In this document: positions 1-5,889 of the stretch, piece after piece
Layout of the letters: each line of letters opens with the position of its first letter
How positions within the stretch are numbered: the first letter of the stretch is position 1
DNA from: Sphingomonadales bacterium
GTDB lineage: Bacteria; Pseudomonadota; Alphaproteobacteria; Sphingomonadales; Sphingomonadaceae
Assembly (NCBI GenBank): GCA_020200935.1
Contig: JAIVHR010000042.1
Span: 4,510-12,823 of the forward strand
Direction of reading: 5' to 3'
DNA length: 8,314 nucleotides
Notes under the pieces: generated by a model
What the model was told of the DNA's origin: nothing
The model's input: only the letters and a program-made list of their open reading frames with translations
The model's database searches: none
Made by a program: the position numbers and the translations under genes

Positions 1-532
1 GCGCGACACCGCGGCGGCGCATGACTTCGGCTATGTCGCGCTGCGCTATTTCAACGTTGCCGGCGCCGATCCCGAGGGCCGCGCCGGCCAATCGACGGCC
101 GGCGCGACCAACCTGTTGAAGATGGCGCTCGAAGCGGCGACCGGAAAGCGCGACGAGCTCGTCATCTTCGGCGAGGATTACGACACGCCCGATGGAACGG
201 GCGTACGCGATTATATCCATGTCATCGACCTGGTCGACGCGCATATCCGCGCGCTCGAGGCGCTGATCGCCGAGCCGGGGCGGGCGCTGACGCTCAATTG
301 CGGCTATGGGCGCGGCTATTCGGTGCGCGACGTGATCGGCGCCGTCGAGCGGGCGAACGGCGCGCCGCTGCCGCAGAGGGTGGGCCCGCGGCGGCCCGGC
401 GACATCGCCTCGATGGTCGCCGACAATGCGGCGATCCAAGCGGCGCTGCCATGGAAGCCGCGCTATGACGATCTCGACACCATCGTCGCCCATGCGCTCG
501 CCTGGGAACGCAAGCTCGCGGAACGCGGATAG
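1..532 (+). CDS. galE: UDP-glucose 4-epimerase, C-terminal part (5' end outside window)
   Basis: This is the C-terminal portion, about 176 codons read from base 2, of a cytoplasmic extended short-chain dehydrogenase/reductase. The family interconverts UDP-glucose and UDP-galactose with tightly bound NAD and supplies precursors for surface polysaccharide. The visible part opens with the family motif RYFNVAGADPEGRAGQ. It continues with the substrate-binding block FGEDYDTPDGTGVRDYIHV followed by DLVDAHIRALEAL, and then the LNCGYGRGYSVRDVI and RRPGDIASMVADN blocks typical of GalE. The glycine-rich NAD motif and the catalytic YxxxK lie upstream of the window, so completeness cannot be judged. The first Met inside the window (116) is internal, since conserved family sequence precedes it. 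The stop codon lies only 3 bases from the stop of the converging beta-propeller gene. A related UDP-sugar epimerase is the main alternative, but the motifs fit GalE best. Confidence 0.93.
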   Translation, partial: RDTAAAHDFGYVALRYFNVAGADPEGRAGQSTAGATNLLKMALEAATGKRDELVIFGEDYDTPDGTGVRDYIHVIDLVDAHIRALEALIAEPGRALTLNCGYGRGYSVRDVIGAVERANGAPLPQRVGPRRPGDIASMVADNAAIQAALPWKPRYDDLDTIVAHALAWERKLAERG

Positions 533-535
533 CGC

Positions 536-1537
536 CTAGTCGCAGCGTGTCCGAATCGCGGAGATGCCGAGCCCGTCGCTGCCCTCGCCGGCCTGGTAGC
601 GGCGCAGAACCTCGCCTGTTTCGAGATCGACGACGGCGACCTGTTGGCGTCCGGTTTCGGCGGCGTACAGCGTGCGGCCGTCGGACCCGAGCAGGATCGT
701 CACTTGCATCGCCAGGCCTTCGCCCGACACCGCGATCGTCCGAACATCGAGCGTCTCGGCATCGACGAGCGACAGCGTGCCGTCCATCGCATTCGAGACG
801 ATGACAGTGCCGCCATCGGGCGTCACCGCGACGCGGATCGGGAAATTGCCGACATCGACCGAACTGAGGCCCTCGAGCCGCTCGGTGTCGAAGACCGTCA
901 GCCGGCCGTTGGCGCGGTCGGCGACCCAGAGCCGCGTGCCGTCGGGCGACAGCGCGAGCCCCTCGGGCGTCTCGCCGGCCTCGAGATCGCGCAGCTTCTC
1001 GCCCGATTCAAGATCGATCACGCTGACCGTGCCGCTGCCCATATTGGCGACATAGGCGCGCGTCAGATCGCCACTCACCGCCACCATGTGCGAAATATCC
1101 TGATCGGTCGGGATCGCGTCGACCGCGCCGCTTTCGGGATCGACGAGGGTCAGCGTCGCGCTGCCCTCGGTGGTCGCGATCAGTCGTCCGTCCGATGTCC
1201 AGACAATGCCGTGCGGCCGGGCGTTCGGCGCGAGATCGATCCGCTTGACCCGCGCGGCGCTTGCGACGTCGAAAATGTCGATCGTCGTCGCGCCATAGGC
1301 GACGACCGCGGCGCGGCGCCCGTCGGGCGACAGCGCGATCTCGTGCGGCTGGCTGCCGGTCTCGACCCGCGCGCATTCGGTGCCGCTGGCAAGATCGATG
1401 AAGCTCACGGTATCCTCCCCCTTGTTGCCGACGATGAGCGTACCTTCGGTCCTGGCCGGCGCGGCCTGGGCGGCATTGCCTTCGGCGGCCGGCGTGCAGG
1501 CTGCGGTTGCGAGCAGCAAGGGCATCAACCAACGCAT
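536..1537 (-). CDS. YVTN-family seven-bladed beta-propeller exported protein (probable lipoprotein)
   Basis: This 333-residue protein starts with a short signal peptide (MRWLMPLLLATAACTP). Cys14 follows a lipobox-like TAA, so lipidation is likely but the -3 Thr is not canonical. The mature part contains about seven tandem repeats of roughly 40 residues. They have the YVTN/cytochrome-d1-like pattern, for example AYVANMGSGTVSVIDLESG and LALSPDGTRLWVADRANG, giving one closed propeller. No haem or catalytic motif is visible. Such proteins are periplasmic scaffolds or binding proteins, and the ligand cannot be read from the sequence. I chose the start at 1537 because GGGGAG lies 7 bases upstream. 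An in-frame Met at 1570 would overlap the upstream gene and put a charged stretch before the signal peptide. It is 14 bases downstream of the metallophosphoesterase gene and probably cotranscribed with it. Confidence 0.88.
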   Translation of the reverse strand: MRWLMPLLLATAACTPAAEGNAAQAAPARTEGTLIVGNKGEDTVSFIDLASGTECARVETGSQPHEIALSPDGRRAAVVAYGATTIDIFDVASAARVKRIDLAPNARPHGIVWTSDGRLIATTEGSATLTLVDPESGAVDAIPTDQDISHMVAVSGDLTRAYVANMGSGTVSVIDLESGEKLRDLEAGETPEGLALSPDGTRLWVADRANGRLTVFDTERLEGLSSVDVGNFPIRVAVTPDGGTVIVSNAMDGTLSLVDAETLDVRTIAVSGEGLAMQVTILLGSDGRTLYAAETGRQQVAVVDLETGEVLRRYQAGEGSDGLGISAIRTRCD

Positions 1538-1544
1538 CCGAATT

Positions 1545-1550
1545 CTCCCC
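1545..1550 (-). promoter_or_regulatory. Ribosome binding site deciding the beta-propeller gene start
   Basis: GGGGAG on the minus strand lies 7 bases before the ATG at 1537 and within the 14-base gap after the metallophosphoesterase stop. It supports the shorter start, directly in front of the signal peptide, over the in-frame Met at 1570. Confidence 0.7.
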
Positions 1551-1551
1551 T

Positions 1552-2334
1552 TCAGCTTTGCAGGAACCACCTCTCTCTACCTTCGAGACCGACCGCTGTC
1601 AGCGTTCCGGACATGAAGGCGCCGGTATCGATGCCGATCCGGTTCGGCCGTTCGTCGATCGTCTCGCGGATCGAATGGCCGTGGACCACCGTCGCTCCGT
1701 GATCGGCGCGGCTGCGCAGAAACTCCTCGCGGATCCACAGCAGGTCCTGGGGGCTTTGCTCGCCGATCGGCACGCCGGGGCGGATGCCGGCATGGACGAA
1801 CAGATAATCGCCCCGCGAGAGATGGAAGGGGCGCTCGGCGAGCCAGTCGCGATGGGCGCGCGGCACGGCCTCGCGCGCCGCCTCGGCAATCCACTCGGGC
1901 TCGCCGCCGGCGATCGCCTCCCCGTCGACGCCGTAGCTCAGCAGCGTTTCGATCCCGCCATAGGTCAGCCAGCTGTCGAGCCATCTGAGATCGCCGTCGA
2001 GCACCGCGCACATCGAGGCTTCGTGATTGCCCAGCAGCACCTCGAGGCTCGCCCAATCCGCCTCCCAGCCGATCGCTCGATCGACGACCGCCGCCGAATC
2101 GGGGCCGCGATCGATGAGGTCGCCGAGCAGGATCAGCTCGGTCTCGGCCTCGCCGCGCGCCGCATCGTCTTTGCGGATCGCCTCGATCAGCGCCTCGAAC
2201 GGCTCGAGGCAGCCATGGATGTCGCCCACCGCATAGACCCTCCGGCCGTTCGGAAGGGCGGGGGGCGGGGTGCGGCGAAGGAGGCTCTGAAGCGGGATTG
2301 CGGGCCCTTTCGGCTTGACTTTCGACGGCTTCAT
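1552..2334 (-). CDS. Calcineurin-like metallophosphoesterase (ApaH / serine-threonine phosphatase type)
   Basis: This 260-residue cytoplasmic phosphoesterase carries all five PPP-type metal-binding motifs. They are GDIHG (D38, H40), GDLIDRG (D72, D75, R76), GNHE (N103, H104), FVHAG (H181) and VVHGHS (H218, H220). Together these hold the two catalytic metal ions. Relatives hydrolyse phosphoprotein or diadenosine polyphosphate substrates. The sequence alone does not separate a PrpA/PrpE-like protein phosphatase from an ApaH-like Ap4A hydrolase, so I give no symbol. A basic, proline-rich leader (residues 1-30) precedes the domain. The length is normal for the family. The ATG at 2334 has only a weak Shine-Dalgarno, but no better start lies before the GDIHG motif. 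It is transcribed divergently from L36 across a 56-base gap and is probably the first gene of a unit with the beta-propeller gene. Confidence 0.9.
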   Translation of the reverse strand: MKPSKVKPKGPAIPLQSLLRRTPPPALPNGRRVYAVGDIHGCLEPFEALIEAIRKDDAARGEAETELILLGDLIDRGPDSAAVVDRAIGWEADWASLEVLLGNHEASMCAVLDGDLRWLDSWLTYGGIETLLSYGVDGEAIAGGEPEWIAEAAREAVPRAHRDWLAERPFHLSRGDYLFVHAGIRPGVPIGEQSPQDLLWIREEFLRSRADHGATVVHGHSIRETIDERPNRIGIDTGAFMSGTLTAVGLEGRERWFLQS

Positions 2335-2341
2335 ACATAGG
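2315..2341 (+). promoter_or_regulatory. Candidate promoter for the L36 operon, inside the start of the divergent phosphoesterase gene
   Basis: TTGACT at 2315-2320 is a good -35 match. It is followed at 2334-2341 by the AT-rich TACATAGG, a possible but poor -10. The spacing is 13 to 17 bases depending on which hexamer is used. The -35 overlaps codons 3-7 of the divergent gene. On the opposite strand TTGACC (2386-2381) could be a -35 for the phosphoesterase, but I see no convincing -10. Both are pattern-based guesses. Confidence 0.35.
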
Positions 2342-2390
2342 TGCGCCGCTCGTTTCCGACAAACCAGATACGCAAGAACGGGTCAAACCG

Positions 2391-2516
2391 ATGAAAGTCC
2401 GCAATTCCCTGAAGTCGCTCAAGAACCGGCATCGCGACAATCGCGTGATCCGTCGCCGCGGCCGCACCTATGTGATCAACAAGACCAACCGGCGCTTCAA
2501 GGCCCGCCAGGGTTAA
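2391..2516 (+). CDS. rpmJ: 50S ribosomal protein L36 (zinc-free, alphaproteobacterial type)
   Basis: This gene encodes 41 residues, beginning [18 protein letters not shown] and ending [11 protein letters not shown]. It is a very basic protein that binds 23S rRNA in the large subunit. The protein lacks the CxxC...CxxxxH zinc ribbon of the classical 37-38 residue L36. This marks it as the C-minus (YkgO-like) form, which in alphaproteobacteria is normally the housekeeping copy. It heads an apparent operon. Its TAA stop overlaps the ATG of the next small gene (TAATG), and the HAD phosphatase follows. The Shine-Dalgarno is weak (ACGGG, 9 bases upstream of the ATG). The identification rests on full-length recognisable sequence. 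Confidence 0.95.
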   Translation: MKVRNSLKSLKNRHRDNRVIRRRGRTYVINKTNRRFKARQG

Positions 2517-2701
2517 TGGCCTTTAGCGGCTCGGCATCGCACGTGGGATCGAATCGCGGAGACATCGAGCTGGCGCGTCTCGCGCTGGAACTCTTCAATC
2601 AAATTCGCAAGATCGACCCTGCAGCGGCGGGTTCGAGTGACGATGCGCTGTCGTTGTACGCGCGCTGTCTCGAGGCTGTGCGCGGTCCCAAGGAAGAGTA
2701 G
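2516..2701 (+). CDS. Small hypothetical protein, translationally coupled to L36
   Basis: This 61-residue ORF starts [16 protein letters not shown] and continues with a likely helix-turn-helix-like pair of amphipathic segments (about residues 17-32 and 42-56). It ends in RGPKEE. I do not recognise a family. The start codon overlaps the L36 stop as TAATG, so translation probably depends on ribosomes finishing L36. The stop lies 23 bases before the HAD phosphatase, so all three are probably cotranscribed. No signal peptide or membrane helix is seen, and the single Cys (C51) is not in a motif. That it is a real gene is inferred from the coupling and from the start-to-stop fit between two genuine genes. 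Homologues between L36 and HAD genes in relatives would settle it. Confidence 0.65.
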   Translation: MAFSGSASHVGSNRGDIELARLALELFNQIRKIDPAAAGSSDDALSLYARCLEAVRGPKEE

Positions 2702-2724
2702 TCGGTTTGGCGCTGTGACGCGAT

Positions 2725-3333
2725 ATGCCGAATCCTGAGGCCGTTGTCTTCGACGTCGGCAATGTCCTGTATCGCTGGGACCCGCGTTTTCTTTTCGAAA
2801 AACTGATTCCCGATCCCGAGAAGCGGCAGCGTTTCCTCGACGAGGTCGTCACGCTCGAATGGCACGAGCAGCATGATGCGGGCCGCCCGATCGCGGCCAT
2901 GGTCGCCGAGCGGCGCGCCCGATTCCCCGAGCATGAAGATCTGATCGACGCCTATGTCGAGCGCTGGCTCGAAACCATTCCCGGGCCGGTCCCGGGGGTC
3001 ATCGAACTGGTCGACCGGCTGGCCGAACGCGGAGTCCCGTTGTTCGCCATCACCAATTTCGGCACCGACTTCTGGGCGCGCTTCCGGCCGACCGCGCCGA
3101 TACTCGAACATTTCCGCGACATCGTCGTCTCGGGCGAGGTCCGGATGATCAAGCCCGATCCGGCGATCTTCGACCTTGCCCGCGGGCGCTTCGCCCTCGA
3201 GACCGGCGAGGGGCTGTTTATCGACGATCGCGCCGAGAATGCCCGCGCGGCGGAGGAGAACGGATTTGTCGGCCATCATTTCCGCGACGCGGCGACGCTG
3301 CGCGCCGAACTGGTGCGCCACGGTCTGCTTTAG
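2725..3333 (+). CDS. HAD superfamily IA phosphatase (YihX-like)
   Basis: This 202-residue cytoplasmic hydrolase has motif I FDVGNVLYRW with nucleophile D10. The usual second Asp (+2) is Gly12, as in the YihX / HAD-IA variant-3 branch (FDLGNV). Motif II is FAITNF (T110), motif III is IKPDP (K143) and motif IV is FIDDR (D167, D168). The helical cap lies between about residues 16 and 88. Related enzymes remove phosphate from small sugar phosphates, for example alpha-D-glucose 1-phosphate by YihX. The substrate here is not determinable. The start at 2725 is the first usable ATG, because an upstream in-frame TTG runs into a stop. Its Shine-Dalgarno is weak, consistent with coupling to the upstream L36/small-ORF unit. 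The stop TAG (3331-3333) overlaps the stop of the converging pyruvate kinase gene, and no terminator separates them. Confidence 0.9.
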   Translation: MPNPEAVVFDVGNVLYRWDPRFLFEKLIPDPEKRQRFLDEVVTLEWHEQHDAGRPIAAMVAERRARFPEHEDLIDAYVERWLETIPGPVPGVIELVDRLAERGVPLFAITNFGTDFWARFRPTAPILEHFRDIVVSGEVRMIKPDPAIFDLARGRFALETGEGLFIDDRAENARAAEENGFVGHHFRDAATLRAELVRHGLL

Positions 3334-4674
3334 CGGTCCTCGCGGATCGCCTTTTCGGTGTGGCGTTTGATTTCGTCGCCGATCAGCCGGACGATATGCA
3401 GCACATTGGTCGATCCGCACGCCCCAGAGCAGCCCGAGCCGGCGCGCCGTTTTGAGCTTGGGCGTCAACACCAGCAACGGCACCGAGGGCCGCTCGCGCG
3501 CCACCCGCCGCGCGGTCGAGCCCGAGGTGGTGAAACAGATCACGGCCGCCGCCGACACGGTCTCGGCGATCTGGTTCGAGGCGGCGGCGAGCGCAGCGGC
3601 GCTGGTCGGATCGGGCAAGGTATCGGTGAAATGGACGCGCGCCCAGTGCGAAGGGTCGGCTTCGACGGCGGTGGCGATCTTGTCCATCATCTCGACCGAT
3701 TCGCAGGGCCAGTCGCCCGAGGCGCTTTCGGCCGAGAGCATGATCGCGTCGGCGCCGTCATAGACGGCGGTGGCGACGTCGGAGACCTCGGCGCGGGTCG
3801 GGCTCGGCGAGCGGATCATCGATTCGAGCATCTGCGTTGCGACGACGACGGGCCGGCCGAGGATCCGCGCCCGCTCGACGATCTGCTTCTGCAGCGGCGG
3901 CACCCGTTCGGGCGGCAGCTCGACGCCGAGATCGCCGCGCGCCACCATCACCGCATCGGCGGCTTCGAGGATCTCGTCGATCCGGTGCACCGCCGAGGGC
4001 TTCTCGATCTTGGCGAGCAGCGCCGCGCGGCCCTGGATCAGCCGCCGGGCCTCAGCGAGATCCTCGGGCCGCTGGACGAAGGAGAGCGCGATCCAGTCGA
4101 CGCCCCGGTCGAGCGCGAAGGTGAGATCGGTCCGGTCCTTGTCGGTCAGCGCCGCCATCGGGATGACGATGTCGGGAACGTTGAGGCCTTTATGGTCGGA
4201 CAAAGTCCCGCCGACTTCGACCTCGGTGGCGATGGTGTCCGCTCGCGCTTCGATCACCCTGAGCGCGAGCTTTCCGTCATCGAGCAGCAGCCGGTCGCCG
4301 GGTCCGACCGCCTCGAAGATTTCCGGATGGGGCAGGCGGACCCTTTGCGCATTGCCCGGTCTGTCCTTGCGGTCGAGCGTGAAGGAAGCGCCGGTTTCGA
4401 GCTCGGCCTTGCCGCCCCGGAATTGGCCGATGCGCAGCTTGGGCCCCTGCAGATCGGCGAGAATCGTCATCGGCCGGCCGAATTCGCGTTCGAGCGCGCG
4501 GATCGCATCGATCGCCGCTTCATGCTGGTCATGGCTGCCGTGGCTCATGTTTATCCGGAAGGCATCGGCGCCGGCGAGATAGAGCTTGCGGATCATCGCC
4601 GGGTCGGCGCTCGCCGGCCCCAGGGTCGCAAGGATGCGGACCTTGCGCCTGCGCGGTTCGGTCGTGGTGTCCAT
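3330..4674 (-). pseudogene. pyk: Pyruvate kinase with an internal C-domain deletion and frameshift
   Basis: The family converts phosphoenolpyruvate and ADP to pyruvate and ATP, the last step of glycolysis. Residues 1-419 are intact. They include KVRILATLGP, FRINMSHG (R40, N42, S44), ADLQGPKLRIG (D74, R81), AKIEKP (catalytic K222, metal ligand E224), VARGDLGVE (D248) and ATQMLESM (T280). At LLWGV (about 3418-3430) the frame loses homology. The normal family C-terminus, GSTNVLHIVRLIGDEIK and onward (28 residues), resumes immediately in another frame (3416 down to 3333, TAA at 3330-3332). The conserved segment normally between WGV and PGSTN, roughly 40-50 residues, is absent from every frame. 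This is therefore a deletion, not a simple indel. Read in frame zero, the protein instead runs 691 residues antisense through the HAD gene, which is an artefact. The start at 4674 is supported by AGGGAG 5 bases upstream. An assembly or sequencing error is a live alternative to true gene decay. Confidence 0.85.
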
Positions 4675-4703
4675 GCCGTCTCCCTGGCGAAGCGCCCGGC
4701 GCC

Positions 4704-4731
4704 GCTCTACAGCCTTGGCGCGTCAGTTCAA
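4704..4731 (-). promoter_or_regulatory. Candidate pyruvate kinase promoter in the divergent pyk / DUF1244 gap
   Basis: The 76-base gap between the divergent starts must hold any local promoters. On the minus strand TTGAAC (4731-4726) could be a -35, with TAGAGC (4709-4704) 16 bases on as a poor -10. On the plus strand no convincing pair is visible. Only the two Shine-Dalgarno sites in this gap are clear: AGGGAG for pyk at 4685-4680, and GGAG for DUF1244 at 4739-4742. Confidence 0.3.
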
Positions 4732-4750
4732 CGACAAAGGAGCCTGTGCC

Positions 4751-5065
4751 ATGCCCGATGAGGATATCATGCCCGAGATCGACGACGCCGTCGCGGCCGC
4801 CGCCTTCCGCCGGCTGGTGGCGCATCTCAGGCACCGACACGATGCCGAGAATATCGATCTGATGGGGCTCGCCGGATTCTGCCGCAATTGCCTCGCCGAC
4901 TGGATCGCCGAGGCTGCGGCCGAGCGCGGCGAGCCGCTGACCCGGGACGAGGCGAGGCGGGCGATCTACGGCATGGATTACGGCGAATGGAAGGATCGCT
5001 TTCAGCGCGAGGCGACGCCCGGGCAGCTGGCGCGGATGAAGGAGAGCGTGGCGAAGAATGCCTGA
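4751..5065 (+). CDS. DUF1244 family protein
   Basis: This small cytoplasmic protein of 104 residues belongs to the DUF1244 family, whose biochemical role is unknown. The family core is clear. [16 protein letters not shown] (about 16-31) leads to [19 protein letters not shown] (33-51), which holds the conserved Cys pair C44/C47. Then comes [20 protein letters not shown]. The whole protein is predicted helical. The two cysteines and nearby acidic residues could bind metal, but that is inference. ATG 4751 is chosen because AAAGGAG ends 8 bases upstream. A Met at codon 7 is a possible but less supported start. It is divergent from pyk and lies upstream of gapR, from which it is separated by a repeat element of about 120 bases. 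Confidence 0.92.
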   Translation: MPDEDIMPEIDDAVAAAAFRRLVAHLRHRHDAENIDLMGLAGFCRNCLADWIAEAAAERGEPLTRDEARRAIYGMDYGEWKDRFQREATPGQLARMKESVAKNA

Positions 5066-5079
5066 TCATCAACCGTTGT

Positions 5080-5163
5080 CGTCATTCCGGACTTGATCCG
5101 GAATTCAGGGCCGTTAGGCACGGCGCCTTTGGTACTGGACCCCGGATCAAACCCGGGGTGACG
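5080..5163 (+). repeat. REP-like paired palindrome between DUF1244 and gapR
   Basis: Two 29-base arms, 5080-5108 and 5135-5163, are inverted copies with 22 of 29 positions matching. All the differences are transitions, so one strand could still pair by wobble. Each arm is itself a hairpin. ATTCCGGA/TCCGGAAT (5084-5091 and 5097-5104, loop CTTGA) is an 8-bp stem. ACCCCGG/CCGGGGT (5139-5145 and 5153-5159) is a 7-bp stem. The 26-base centre contains a further short inverted repeat. This resembles the dispersed intergenic GTCATTCCGGACTTGATCCG-type palindromes common in alphaproteobacteria. It has no T-run, so it is not a classical terminator. Confidence 0.85.
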
Positions 5164-5174
5164 GGTCCGGATAT

Positions 5175-5178
5175 GGAG
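5175..5178 (+). promoter_or_regulatory. Ribosome binding site deciding the gapR start
   Basis: GGAG lies 9 bases upstream of the ATG at 5188. The alternative in-frame ATG at 5173 overlaps this site and has no purine-rich sequence ahead of it, only the edge of the repeat. The shorter 80-residue form is therefore preferred. Confidence 0.6.
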
Positions 5179-5187
5179 AATGAGAAA

Positions 5188-5430
5188 ATGGCGGAAGGCG
5201 CGGTACAGGCCGACAGGTTGAAGCTGCTGATCGAGCGAATCGAGCGGCTCGAAGAGGAAAAGAAGGGCATCGCCGACGATATCAGGGACGTCTATGCCGA
5301 GGCCAAGGCGATCGGTTATGACCCCAAGGTGATGCGCAAGGTCGTCGGCCTCCGGAAGATGGACACCGCCGATCGGCGCGAACAGGACGATCTGCTCGAA
5401 ACCTACAAGGCCGCGCTGGGGATGGAGTAA
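5188..5430 (+). CDS. gapR: GapR-family nucleoid-associated protein (DUF2312 / UPF0335)
   Basis: This protein of 80 residues is mostly coiled-coil. [20 protein letters not shown] (about 9-28) is followed by [39 protein letters not shown] and a short tail. This is the complete GapR/DUF2312 pattern. In Caulobacter GapR binds AT-rich, overtwisted DNA ahead of replication and transcription machinery as a clamp-like oligomer and stimulates type II topoisomerases. The same role here is inferred from homology. The basic residues K36-K51 region (EAK...KVMRKVV) matches the DNA-facing part of the family. ATG 5188 is preferred over 5173 on ribosome-binding-site grounds. The gene is flanked on both sides by palindromic repeat elements and may form its own transcription unit. 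Confidence 0.92.
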   Translation: MAEGAVQADRLKLLIERIERLEEEKKGIADDIRDVYAEAKAIGYDPKVMRKVVGLRKMDTADRREQDDLLETYKAALGME

Positions 5431-5434
5431 GTTT

Positions 5435-5522
5435 CGTCATCCCGGCGAAAGCCGGGATCTCGGGCGAAATGGCAGACCGGTCGTTCATGCCGCGAAAGAT
5501 TCCGGCTTTCGCCGGAATGACG
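5435..5522 (+). repeat. REP-like paired palindrome between gapR and ybjQ
   Basis: Arms 5435-5459 and 5498-5522 are inverted copies with 23 of 25 matches. Each arm is a perfect 8-bp hairpin: ATCCCGGC-GAAA-GCCGGGAT on the left and ATTCCGGC-TTTC-GCCGGAAT on the right. The right loop is GAAA on the other strand. This is a member of the very widespread CGTCATTCCGGCGAAAGCCG class. Its minus-strand translation gives the familiar VIPAKAGI and IPAFAGMT peptides. The sequence family differs from that of the repeat upstream of gapR. The element starts 4 bases after the gapR stop and may stabilise or end its transcript, though no T-run follows. Confidence 0.92.
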
Positions 5523-5557
5523 TATAGAAGCCGGGTCCACAATCAGGAGCGCGGCCG

Positions 5558-5878
5558 ATGATCTTCACCACCACCCCTTCCGTCGAGAACCGCGAAATCG
5601 TGCGCTATTGCGGCGTCGTCACCGGCGAGGCGATCATCGGCGCCAATATCTTCTCCGACATGTTCGCCAAGGTGCGCGACATCGTCGGCGGCCGTGCGGG
5701 CGCCTATGAAAAGGCGCTGCAAACGGCGCGCGGCGAGGCCTTTGCCGATCTCGAGCATGAGGCGAAGGATGCCGGGGCGAATGCGGTTATCGGCATCGAT
5801 CTCGACTACGAGGTGATCGGCGAGACCGGATCGATGCTGATGGTCTCGATCTCGGGCACCGCCGTCGAGCTGCGCTGA
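5558..5878 (+). CDS. ybjQ: YbjQ/UPF0145 family protein
   Basis: This 106-residue protein spans the full length of the YbjQ (DUF74) family. The signature blocks are [20 protein letters not shown] (20-39), then [14 protein letters not shown] (41-54), then [16 protein letters not shown]. Family members form ring-like pentamers and are annotated as putative heavy-metal-binding proteins. A precise function is not established, and none can be read here. The single Cys (C18) is not in a metal motif. ATG 5558 is well supported by AGGAG ending 8 bases upstream. The GNAT gene starts 11 bases after the stop, which suggests cotranscription. The REP-like element lies upstream. Confidence 0.93.
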   Translation: MIFTTTPSVENREIVRYCGVVTGEAIIGANIFSDMFAKVRDIVGGRAGAYEKALQTARGEAFADLEHEAKDAGANAVIGIDLDYEVIGETGSMLMVSISGTAVELR

Positions 5879-5889
5879 ACCCGGCTCCC

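Noticed and set aside
644..1702. Long plus-strand ORFs opposite the beta-propeller and phosphoesterase genes (also 1507-2340)
   Set aside because: They are antisense to genes with clear motifs, are Arg/Asp/His-rich without domains, and are typical shadows of GC-rich coding DNA.
1577..2467. 296-codon minus-strand ORF overlapping the phosphoesterase and L36
   Set aside because: It is an out-of-frame Arg-rich shadow of the phosphoesterase that also crosses the L36 gene.
3380..3450. Programmed frameshift in pyruvate kinase
   Set aside because: A frameshift alone would leave the missing C-domain block readable in another frame. It is absent from all frames, so sequence has been lost.
3358..4761. 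467-codon plus-strand ORF opposite pyruvate kinase
   Set aside because: It lies antisense to the conserved catalytic domain of pyruvate kinase, has no recognisable domain and no ribosome binding site, and is low-complexity Arg/Gly/Asp.
4888..5430. 180-codon ORF whose end is GapR
   Set aside because: Its N-terminal 100 codons are out-of-frame DUF1244 plus the translated repeat. GapR itself starts at 5188, with a ribosome binding site.
5080..5522. CRISPR array
   Set aside because: There are only two pairs of inverted (not direct) repeats of two different families, with a gene between them.
5282..5542. 86-codon minus-strand ORF containing VIPAKAGI and IPAFAGMT
   Set aside because: These peptides are the well-known false translation of REP-type palindromes. 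The rest is antisense to gapR.
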